A stretch of 37,697 nt of DNA from Acidobacteriaceae bacterium (lineage in GTDB: Bacteria > Acidobacteriota > Terriglobia > Terriglobales > Acidobacteriaceae). Where the stretch lies: NCBI GenBank assembly GCA_013361705.1, contig JABFXN010000083.1, forward strand, positions 1 through 37,697. Direction: 5' to 3'. Below are positions 8,646 through 15,402 of the stretch, in pieces. A program made the position numbers and the translations under genes. Within the stretch, counting starts at the first letter, position 1. Each line of letters opens with the position of its first letter. The notes beneath the pieces were generated by a model. It saw nothing but the letters and a program-made list of their open reading frames with translations, was not told the origin of the DNA and searched no databases.

Positions 8646-9680
8646 ATGAAAAAAGCGCTTGAAATTACGCCAAACATCGAGCCCCTGTTCGGGACCCGCG
8701 ACGAAAACCTTCACCTGATGGAAAAGGCCCTGCGTGTTGCCATTGATCTGCGATCGGATGCGGTGATGGTGACGGGCGATCCGGAGAGCATTGACCGGAT
8801 TGAGAAGATCTTCACGGACTACGACCAACTCTGCAATCAGGGCATTGTCCTGCAGAACGGCGAATTGCATGGCATGTTGAAGCTGGTTGTCTCAGACCCG
8901 CGCATTACCCTGCGCGGATTGGTCGAAAGCGGACGGCAACGCTCCACCGGCGTAAAGCGCATGGTGCAGCCGCGCTCGCCCAATCAGCGTAAGTACATTG
9001 AAACCATCGAAGAGAACGATATGTCGTTCGGCATTGGACCGGCCGGTACCGGCAAGACTTATCTTGCCGTGGCTATGGCCGTCTCCGCGCTGATGGCGAA
9101 GAGGATCAGCCGTATCATCCTGGTTCGACCGGCGGTTGAAGCCGGCGAGCGCCTGGGCTTCCTGCCCGGGTCGCTGCAGGAGAAGGTAGATCCGTACATG
9201 CGTCCGCTGTACGACGCTCTGTACGATCTGCTGGATCCGCCGCGCGTGGACAAGATGCTGGAGACCAACGTCATCGAAATTGCACCGCTGGCCTTTATGC
9301 GCGGCCGTACGCTGAATGACGCCTTCATCATCATGGATGAGGCGCAGAACACCACCAACGAGCAGATGAAGATGTTCCTCACCCGTCTTGGCGCCAATTC
9401 CAAGGCGATCATCACCGGCGACCTGTCGCAGATCGATCTTCCGAATCCTAAGAAGAGCGGCCTGCTGGAAGCGTTGCGGGTGCTGGATGGCGTGGAAGGC
9501 ATTGGTTTTGTTCACTTTGAAGACGCGGACGTCGTACGCCACCATCTGGTGCAGCGTATTGTGCGTGCCTATGACAGCTACAGCCGGGAGCAGCGGGAGC
9601 TTCCGCTGGGACTGGAATCTCCGCTGGGAGAGCCGATGCCGACGGCCGCTCCAGTCAAACGAATCGCAAAGCCGCAGTAG
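8646..9680 (+). CDS. phoH: PhoH-family ATPase (YbeZ type)
   Basis: This is a cytoplasmic PhoH-like P-loop ATPase/helicase-like protein of about 344 residues, the usual length. An N-terminal KH-like region (about residues 10-105) precedes the ATPase core with Walker A GPAGTGKTYLA (near 130), the family motif RPAVEAGERLGFLPG and Walker B IIMDEAQNTT. In bacteria the YbeZ type is genetically and physically linked to the endoribonuclease YbeY in ribosome and RNA maturation, and ybeY is the next gene here. GGAGG at 8626-8630 lies 15 nt before ATG 8646; a TTG directly before it (8643) is the alternative start. The TAG stop at 9678-9680 coincides with the first bases of a family 1 repeat. Confidence 0.93.
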   Translation: MKKALEITPNIEPLFGTRDENLHLMEKALRVAIDLRSDAVMVTGDPESIDRIEKIFTDYDQLCNQGIVLQNGELHGMLKLVVSDPRITLRGLVESGRQRSTGVKRMVQPRSPNQRKYIETIEENDMSFGIGPAGTGKTYLAVAMAVSALMAKRISRIILVRPAVEAGERLGFLPGSLQEKVDPYMRPLYDALYDLLDPPRVDKMLETNVIEIAPLAFMRGRTLNDAFIIMDEAQNTTNEQMKMFLTRLGANSKAIITGDLSQIDLPNPKKSGLLEALRVLDGVEGIGFVHFEDADVVRHHLVQRIVRAYDSYSREQRELPLGLESPLGEPMPTAAPVKRIAKPQ

Positions 9681-9796
9681 AGCATTTTTACTGTAGGTGT
9701 AGTGCAGGGCTTTCGAATCTATGGGGCGTTTTCCGCAATGAAAACGCCGCTGCACTCCTCTCGCGGGATGCCCAGCAACAGTGAAAAGGCTCTAGA
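9678..9796 (+). repeat. Family 1 palindromic intergenic repeat, copy 2
   Basis: The element starts TAGAGCATTTTTACTGTAG inside the phoH stop codon and ends CAGTGAAAAGGCTCTAGA, so its ends are inverted repeats (TAGAGC at 9678-9683, GCTCTA at 9789-9794). The centre is a perfect 9-bp hairpin, GGCGTTTTC (9725-9733) with GAAAACGCC (9740-9748). It shares the order of blocks with the copies at 21761 and 24445. Confidence 0.85.
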
Positions 9797-9821
9797 CGGT
9801 ATCGAATCGGGTAACATCATG

Positions 9822-9846
9822 GAAAGAGGGCGTTACGCCCTCTTTC
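9822..9846. terminator. Perfect 11-bp hairpin directly upstream of ybeY
   Basis: GAAAGAGGGCG (9822-9832) pairs perfectly with CGCCCTCTTTC (9836-9846) around a TTA loop. The downstream bases CTGTTTCTGC are moderately T-rich, so it might terminate phoH or repeat transcripts. It also ends 10 nt before the ybeY ATG, in the place where a ribosome-binding site would be expected, so a translational role is possible. Which of the two applies cannot be told from sequence. Confidence 0.5.
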
Positions 9847-9856
9847 CTGTTTCTGC

Positions 9857-10309
9857 ATGATTCGCATCGAACCACAAGAGATGCCTGCCGCCGCGGAGAT
9901 CAGTCGAGTCCGCCTGTCGCGCTACCTGCTGCGCGCACGCCGCGCCGTCTGCCTGGAAGGCCAGGTAGATGTGCTGCTTACGGACGATAAGACGGTGAAG
10001 CGGCTGAACCGTGACTTCCGCGGCAAGAACAAGGCGACGGACGTGTTGTCATTTCCCGCCGGCGATTTTGCTGAAGGAATAGTGGGCGATCTGGCCGTCT
10101 CGCTCGATACCGCATCAAAGCAGGCAAAGCGCTTCGGCCTCACCCTGGAGGAGGAGATTAAGACGCTATTGCTGCATGGCCTGCTTCACCTGGCCGGCTA
10201 TGACCATGAGACCGACAACGGCGAGATGGCCGCTGAGGAGACCCGCTTGCGGTCGAAGCTGCGGTTGCCCAGCAGTCTGATTGCGCGCGTGGAGGGCGGT
10301 CGGCGATGA
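9857..10309 (+). CDS. ybeY: Endoribonuclease YbeY (rRNA maturation factor)
   Basis: YbeY is a zinc-dependent single-strand endoribonuclease involved in 16S rRNA 3'-end processing and ribosome quality control. This 150-residue protein has the invariant zinc motif with three histidines, HGLLHLAGYDH, followed by DNGEM, near residues 111-126, and the conserved NKATDVLSFP near residue 60. The length is normal. It follows phoH and overlaps the next gene by 4 bp (ATGA), so these genes are probably translated in series. No Shine-Dalgarno sequence is visible before the ATG at 9857; a strong hairpin sits there instead. Confidence 0.95.
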   Translation: MIRIEPQEMPAAAEISRVRLSRYLLRARRAVCLEGQVDVLLTDDKTVKRLNRDFRGKNKATDVLSFPAGDFAEGIVGDLAVSLDTASKQAKRFGLTLEEEIKTLLLHGLLHLAGYDHETDNGEMAAEETRLRSKLRLPSSLIARVEGGRR

Positions 10310-11637
10310 GCTACTGGACCCTCGGGTCGCTGCTTCTGTTGCTGATCGTACAGACGCTCGCCTCCTACATCGACCGTGTGTACTCGGAGATGGGCAAGTT
10401 TCTCTCTCGCGACTTCCAGGAGAATGTCGATGCCTGGACGCGTGCGGTTGAGCCGAAGATGATTCTCGGCCGGGATACGCTGGCGCTTTCGGCCTCGGTA
10501 CTGCGCCAGATCACGCTGACGGCGATTGCCGTACTGTTCGGCGCCAAACTTTACAGCTCGCTGACGCTATTGCCGATCCTGCGACATGGCCCGCGTCTTC
10601 CCGACTTTGCGATGACGGCAGTCGAGCTGGTGTGCATCGTCATCCTCTTTGACCGCCTGGTCCCGTATCTGCTTTTTGTCCGGACGAAGGGACTGTGGAT
10701 CGCAAAGCTGCGCCTGCCGCTGGTACTGATCTTTCTGGCGCTGTTGCCCATCACGGGTCTGCTGAGCCTCCTGATCTCGATCATTGCGCTGGCGGAGCCC
10801 GAGGAGCAGGAAGAGGAAGAGAACTCCTCGGAGGGCGTGGACGCGCTGCTGGATGCCGGCAAGGAAGAGGGCATCCTGGAGGAGAGCGACCGCGAGCTGG
10901 TGCGCAGCGTTGTTGAGTTCGGCGATAAGGTTGCGCGTGCGGTGATGACTCCGCGTCCGGAGATGTTTTGTGTCCCTGGAACCATGACGCTCGAGGAGTT
11001 CACAAGCCTGATGGCGAAAGAGGCGTATTCGCGGGTGCCGGTCTATGGGGAATCCATCGACATCATTACCGGCATTGCGTTTGCGCGCGATCTGCTGGGC
11101 GTGGCTGATTCAGAGGCAGCCCGCCAGACGGTGGCCAGCATTCAGAAGCCGGTCGCATTTGTTCCCGAGACCAAAAAGGTGAACGAGCTGCTGAAGGAGA
11201 TGCAGCGGGCCAAGCAGCACATGCGCATCGTGGTCGATGAGTACGGCGCAGTGGCCGGTCTTATCACGATTGAAGACCTGCTGGAGGCGATTGTCGGCGA
11301 CATCGAAGATGAGCACGATGTCGAAGAAGAGACCAACGAGCCGGTCGGCAATCCTCAAGAGGGATGGTCGGTTCCCGGACGTTTCGAGGTTTCGCGTCTG
11401 CGGGAGCTCTTTGAGAGTCAGCACGATGAGTTACCGGTCGATCTGGAGCTCCCTTCCGATATGGAGGCGACGACGGTCGGTGGTCTGGTAAGCGAATTGG
11501 CCGGCCATATCCCGCACTCCGGAGAGGTAGTGGATGCCGGTCGCCTGCGCCTGGAGATCCTGTCGTCGACCGACCGGCGGGTGCAGCGCGTGAAGGTGCA
11601 GATGGCCGCTTCGCCCGAGACGGCGGATAATCAATAA
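10306..11637 (+). CDS. CNNM/CorC-type membrane protein with CBS pair (hemolysin family)
   Basis: This 443-residue inner-membrane protein belongs to the HlyC/CorC (CNNM, DUF21) family linked to magnesium or divalent cation efflux and resistance. An N-terminal hydrophobic helix is followed by further membrane segments at about 65-165 (including LVLIFLALLPITGLLSLLI). An acidic stretch (EPEEQEEEENSSE) leads into the family signature VARAVMTPRPEMFCVPG, which opens the first CBS domain. The second CBS domain carries MRIVVDEYGAVAGLITIEDLLEAIVGDIEDEHD, and a C-terminal CorC_HlyC domain follows (WSVPGRFEVSRL, TVGGLVSELAGHIP). GGAGGG lies 10 nt before the ATG. The gene is embedded between ybeY and era, a common bacterial arrangement. 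The transported ion is inferred from the family only. Confidence 0.9.
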   Translation: MSYWTLGSLLLLLIVQTLASYIDRVYSEMGKFLSRDFQENVDAWTRAVEPKMILGRDTLALSASVLRQITLTAIAVLFGAKLYSSLTLLPILRHGPRLPDFAMTAVELVCIVILFDRLVPYLLFVRTKGLWIAKLRLPLVLIFLALLPITGLLSLLISIIALAEPEEQEEEENSSEGVDALLDAGKEEGILEESDRELVRSVVEFGDKVARAVMTPRPEMFCVPGTMTLEEFTSLMAKEAYSRVPVYGESIDIITGIAFARDLLGVADSEAARQTVASIQKPVAFVPETKKVNELLKEMQRAKQHMRIVVDEYGAVAGLITIEDLLEAIVGDIEDEHDVEEETNEPVGNPQEGWSVPGRFEVSRLRELFESQHDELPVDLELPSDMEATTVGGLVSELAGHIPHSGEVVDAGRLRLEILSSTDRRVQRVKVQMAASPETADNQ

Positions 11638-11639
11638 CG

Positions 11640-12650
11640 ATGCCTATTCGTTCCGGATTCGTTTCCATCGTCGGCCGCCCCAATGCCGGCAAGTCGACGC
11701 TGGTGAACGCGCTGCTCGGCCAGAAGCTGGCCATTGTGACGCACAAGCCACAGACCACACGCAACCGCATTCAGGCGGTGCTGGAGGTCCCTCTCAAGAA
11801 AAAGACGACACGCCAGCCAGGCCACCCGGCGGCGCAGATCATCCTGGTGGATACGCCGGGAATTCACAAGCCCTCCACGGAGCTTGACCGCCGCATGATG
11901 CAGGAGGTGCATGACGCCCTGGAGAGCCGCGACGCGGTGATCTTCATGGTGGACGTCACTCACCGGCTGCCGCAGGAGGGCGAAATAGTAACAGGTAAAG
12001 CGAAGCTGTCTCTGGACGAACACAACTTCACGCTGGGCCTGGTAAAGAAGCTGGACTGCCCGGTGATCCTGGCGCTGAACAAGATCGATGAGCTGCAGCG
12101 TGATCAATTGCTCCCTCAGATCGCTTATTGGCAAAAGCAACATGACTTCGCTGCCGTGATTCCCATCTCGGCAAAGAAGAAGGACGGTCTGGAGCGGTTG
12201 ATCGAGGCCATTATCGCCGTGTTGCCGCTTGGCGAGCGCTACTTCCCGAAGAACCAGATTACGGACCAGCCGGAGCGTTTCCTGGTCGCTGAGCTGATCC
12301 GCGAGAAGGTGCTGCTCTATACGGGGGAAGAGGTGCCGTATGCCGCTGCTGTTGTCGTCGAGCGCTTTGAGGAGCCCGTGAAGAAGGGTGCGGCGACGCG
12401 CATTGCCGCCGCGATCTACTGCGAGCGTGCCGGACAGAAGGCGATTCTGATCGGCAAAGGTGGCGCGATGCTGAAACAGATCGGCACTGCCGCGCGCAAG
12501 GAGATGGAATATCTGCTGGGCGGCAAGGTCTTTCTGGAGTTGTTTGTGAAGGTGCAGTCGGAGTGGAGATCGTCGCGTGGGTTTATCGACGATCTCGACT
12601 GGCGCAAGCAGCTTGAAGACCTGGCGATTAAGCAGTCAAACGAAGAGTAG
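11640..12650 (+). CDS. era: GTPase Era (30S ribosomal subunit biogenesis)
   Basis: Era binds the 3' end of 16S rRNA and acts as a GTP-dependent assembly factor for the small subunit. G1 is GRPNAGKSTLVNALLG (residues about 11-26), G3 is DTPGIHKP, G4 is NKID, G5 is SAKKKDG. The C-terminal KH domain includes AIYCERAGQKAILIGKGGAMLKQIGTAARK. At 336 residues it is about 35 longer than E. coli Era. The extra length is a Lys-rich insert between G2 and G3 (LKKKTTRQPGHPAAQ) and a second insert before G4 (TGKAKLSLDEHNFTL). It starts 2 bp after the CorC-type gene and no strong ribosome site is visible, which suggests coupling. Confidence 0.96.
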   Translation: MPIRSGFVSIVGRPNAGKSTLVNALLGQKLAIVTHKPQTTRNRIQAVLEVPLKKKTTRQPGHPAAQIILVDTPGIHKPSTELDRRMMQEVHDALESRDAVIFMVDVTHRLPQEGEIVTGKAKLSLDEHNFTLGLVKKLDCPVILALNKIDELQRDQLLPQIAYWQKQHDFAAVIPISAKKKDGLERLIEAIIAVLPLGERYFPKNQITDQPERFLVAELIREKVLLYTGEEVPYAAAVVVERFEEPVKKGAATRIAAAIYCERAGQKAILIGKGGAMLKQIGTAARKEMEYLLGGKVFLELFVKVQSEWRSSRGFIDDLDWRKQLEDLAIKQSNEE

Positions 12651-12670
12651 GGAAGGTATGCACCGGGTGC

Positions 12671-12710
12671 CCAGGTCCCTCGGGGACCTGGTATTCGCGC
12701 TCTGCGCGAA
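12671..12710 (+). terminator. Tandem hairpins after era
   Basis: Two adjacent perfect hairpins follow the era stop. CCAGGTCCC/GGGACCTGG (12671-12691) has a TCG loop, and TTCGCGC/GCGCGAA (12694-12710) has a TCT loop. There is no T tract, so they look more like an mRNA-protecting or factor-dependent end than a classic terminator. Confidence 0.5.
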
Positions 12711-12727
12711 CCGCATTTGGCGTTGAT

Positions 12728-12745
12728 AGAGAAATCCGCTTCTCT
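12728..12745 (+). repeat. Family 2 core repeat, copy d (isolated)
   Basis: AGAGAAATCCGCTTCTCT matches the family 2 core at 18339-18356 at 16 of 18 positions. It stands alone, without the CATTTCG/CGAAATG arm seen beside other copies, in the short gap between era and the convergent oxidase gene. Confidence 0.5.
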
Positions 12746-12774
12746 ACCAGTTCAACCAGGGTTCGTACAAAGTT

Positions 12775-14034
12775 CTAATAGATCGTGTTCTCTAAAAACT
12801 CATTCAGGAACTTGCCCTTCGGGTCGTAGTGATAGATCAGGTTCTTGAAGCGGGTAAGGTTTGGCAGGCGGCGCTGCAGGACTCGTGGGTCCATGGTGAA
12901 GAACTTGCCCCAGTGCGGAATGGCTCCGAAGGGTGAGAGGACGGCTTCAATCTGTGGAACCAGGCGTGCCACAGCTTCGGGCTCTGCCTTCCAGGTGAAG
13001 TGAATGCCAAGGGAGTCGCGGCGATAATTCGGGCTCATCCACAGATCGTCAGCGGCGACGGCGCGCAGCTCGGTGACGTGCAGGTGCGGTGTGATCTCAT
13101 CCTTCAGCGTCTCGACGGCGAGGATGGCGTCGTAACCCATATCGATTGGGACAAAGAGCTCGGTTTGAATCTCCGCGCCCGAACTGGGTGTGAACTCCAT
13201 GCGGAAGTGCGGCAGACGCTCATGCCACGGACCGGGGATGCCGAGTTGCTGCGTGCAGTTCACGGGGTCGTGTCCAGCGAGTGGATGTAGATTCGTGGTT
13301 GCTCGCGCCGCTCCATAAAACTCTGCCGGCGCAGCAACGCCGTCATCCACGCGCTGCTTCAGCCACACCTGCGTCGCGCGATGGTCCTGCCAGGTGGTGA
13401 AGAGAGACACAGAGTAGGCCGCGTCCATGATGGTACGCAGATTGTCTTTCAGGTGATCGAAGGAGAGGTTCTCGTAGACCGTCTGGGCCACTTCAAAGGC
13501 TGGTTCCACCTGCAGTGTGATCGAGATGACAATGCCGAGTGCGCCGAGAGAGACAACCGCTCCGGGGAAGGTATCGGGATTCGCATCACGCGTTAGGGTG
13601 ACCAGGTCACCGTTGGCGTTCAGGATCTCCAGACCGACGACCACGGCAGCGAGATTACGATTACGCAGTCCCGATCCGTGCGTCGCCGTCATCACACCGC
13701 CTACGACCGAAATATGCGGCAGCGAGGCGAGGTTATGAATGGCATAGCCGCGGCTGTGCAGCCACACGGCCAGATCGCCGTAGCGAACGCCCGCGCCCAG
13801 CGTGACGGTCCGGTCGGCTTCATTCAGTGTGATCGAGGTCAGCCGTTCCAGGGAGATCTGGACCCCATCACTATCGGCGATGCCGTGAAAGCAATGCCGC
13901 GTGCCCAGGGCGCGTAGCTGCGGTGTCTCTCGCACGAGCTCCTGTGCATCTTCCACAGAGGCAGGGACCAGCAGATCGCCGGCGTTGTAGGTATAGTTTC
14001 CGGCCCAGTTGGTACGAGGTGCTGCATTCGTCAT
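12775..14034 (-). CDS. Alditol/xylitol oxidase-like FAD-binding oxidoreductase
   Basis: This 419-residue protein of the VAO/ALO flavin family resembles bacterial alditol oxidase (AldO) and xylitol oxidase, which oxidise the terminal hydroxyl of sugar alcohols with oxygen and release hydrogen peroxide. The start NWAGNYTYNAG and the motif LRALGTRHCFHGIADSDG match that group; His47 in the RHCF motif is where AldO covalently binds FAD. A second FAD segment is SLPHISVVGGVMTATHGSG. The C-terminal ALO domain includes SPNYRRDSLGIHFTWK and HWGKFFTM. There is no signal peptide or membrane segment, so it is probably cytoplasmic. It starts 8 nt upstream of nothing else on its strand and ends 125 bp from era. 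The flavin family is secure; the substrate is inferred. The downstream minus-strand neighbour in transcription order is none, and the response regulator lies just upstream. Confidence 0.85.
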   Translation of the reverse strand: MTNAAPRTNWAGNYTYNAGDLLVPASVEDAQELVRETPQLRALGTRHCFHGIADSDGVQISLERLTSITLNEADRTVTLGAGVRYGDLAVWLHSRGYAIHNLASLPHISVVGGVMTATHGSGLRNRNLAAVVVGLEILNANGDLVTLTRDANPDTFPGAVVSLGALGIVISITLQVEPAFEVAQTVYENLSFDHLKDNLRTIMDAAYSVSLFTTWQDHRATQVWLKQRVDDGVAAPAEFYGAARATTNLHPLAGHDPVNCTQQLGIPGPWHERLPHFRMEFTPSSGAEIQTELFVPIDMGYDAILAVETLKDEITPHLHVTELRAVAADDLWMSPNYRRDSLGIHFTWKAEPEAVARLVPQIEAVLSPFGAIPHWGKFFTMDPRVLQRRLPNLTRFKNLIYHYDPKGKFLNEFLENTIY

Positions 14035-14042
14035 GGTCTTGC

Positions 14043-15392
14043 TTATTCCTTGATGTTGATGCTGAGGGCCTTCATCTTGCGGTAGAGGTGGGAGCGTTCC
14101 AAGCCAAGGAGCTCGGCCGCGCGGCTTACATTGCCGTGGACGTCGTCCAGCTTTTTCAGAATGTAATCGCGCTCATACGCCTCACGCGCCTGAAGCAGGG
14201 TCGGACAGTCTTCCGTCCGGCCCGGTTTGCCAGGCTCGCGGTAGACCAGCACGGGAAGGTGCTTGCGTTCGATGCGCTGCACACGCGGGTTCAAGATCAG
14301 CACGCGTTCGACGACGTTGCGCAGCTCACGCACGTTGCCCGGCCAATGATAGTGCTGCAGCGTGGCGATGGCGTCGTCGGCAATCTCCATACGCGGACGT
14401 CCGTACTGCCGGCCGAACTCCAAAAGAAATTCACGCACGAGCAAGGGGATGTCTTCCTTGCGGTCGCGCAGCGGCGGAACGAAAAATGGAATCACGTTCA
14501 GGCGATAAAACAGATCCTCACGAAAGTTGCCGCGGGCGATCTCTTCCTGCAGGTCTTTGTTCGTGGCGGCGATGACACGAACATCCACCGCGATGGGCGA
14601 AGTGGCGCCCACAGGTGTAAAACGCTGTTCATCCAGCGCGCGCAAGACCTTGGCCTGCGTCTTGAGGCTCATGTCGCCGACCTCATCGAGGAACAGCGTG
14701 CCCAGGTGAGCGCGCTCAAAGGTGCCGGGCTTATTCTGCGTTCCATCGCCTCGCTGGCCGAAGAGCTCGGCTTCGATGAAGTCCTCAGGGATGGCGGCAC
14801 AGTTGAGCTCGACAAAGGGATGTTCTTTGCGCAGCGATTCGCCGTGCATGGTGCGCGCAATTAGCTCCTTGCCTGCGCCGGACTCGCCGTAGATGAGGAC
14901 GCGGCCGTTGGTCGGAGCCATCAGTGCGATCTGCTGACGCAACGCCTTCAACGGGACGGACTGTCCGGTGAGTGTGGCGCTGGTCGCGAGCTGGCGCTTG
15001 AACTCCTGGTTCTCAAGTCGTAGCTGGCGTGCCTGGATCGCATTCCGCAGCACGAGCAGTGTGCGGTCGAGAGAGAGGGGCTTTTCGAGGAAGTCGAAGG
15101 CGCCCAGTTTCGTTGCGCGCACCGCTGACTCGATGGTGCCGTGACCGGAGATCATGATGACCTCGGGCGGCGAGGGGAGATTCAGGGCGCGAAACTGCGC
15201 CAGAAGATCAAGTCCGTCGGCATCCGGGAGCCAGATGTCGAGCAGAACGGCGTCCCATGTGCCGTCCTGCAGCAGCGCCAGGCCTTCGGCTCCAGTAGCG
15301 GAGCTGGCGACGTGATATTGCTCATCGCTGAGGATGCTTTCGAGTGAGGTGCGGATAGAGGCTTCGTCGTCGATGACGAGAATGTGATTCAT
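14043..15392 (-). CDS. NtrX-like response regulator with AAA+ domain but no GAFTGA loop
   Basis: This 449-residue protein has a receiver domain (residues about 2-120; phosphoacceptor Asp52 in VLLDIWLPD, Lys in FLEKPL), an AAA+ ATPase domain (Walker A GESGAGKE, Walker B LFLDEVGDMS) and a C-terminal Fis-type helix-turn-helix (VSRAAELLGLERSHLYRKM). The AAA+ loop 1 that contacts sigma-54 in NtrC should read GAFTGA, but here ELFG is followed by QRGDGTQNKPGTFERA, so the motif is absent. A degenerate loop also occurs in alphaproteobacterial NtrX proteins, and the D-I-W-L receiver motif fits NtrX too. I chose the ATG at 15392 because the receiver domain begins there; the frame is open 62 codons further. 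It follows the histidine kinase by 10 nt, forming a two-gene operon. It probably binds DNA, but sigma-54 activation is doubtful. Confidence 0.9.
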   Translation of the reverse strand: MNHILVIDDEASIRTSLESILSDEQYHVASSATGAEGLALLQDGTWDAVLLDIWLPDADGLDLLAQFRALNLPSPPEVIMISGHGTIESAVRATKLGAFDFLEKPLSLDRTLLVLRNAIQARQLRLENQEFKRQLATSATLTGQSVPLKALRQQIALMAPTNGRVLIYGESGAGKELIARTMHGESLRKEHPFVELNCAAIPEDFIEAELFGQRGDGTQNKPGTFERAHLGTLFLDEVGDMSLKTQAKVLRALDEQRFTPVGATSPIAVDVRVIAATNKDLQEEIARGNFREDLFYRLNVIPFFVPPLRDRKEDIPLLVREFLLEFGRQYGRPRMEIADDAIATLQHYHWPGNVRELRNVVERVLILNPRVQRIERKHLPVLVYREPGKPGRTEDCPTLLQAREAYERDYILKKLDDVHGNVSRAAELLGLERSHLYRKMKALSINIKE

Positions 15393-15402
15393 GGGGGAGG
15401 AC

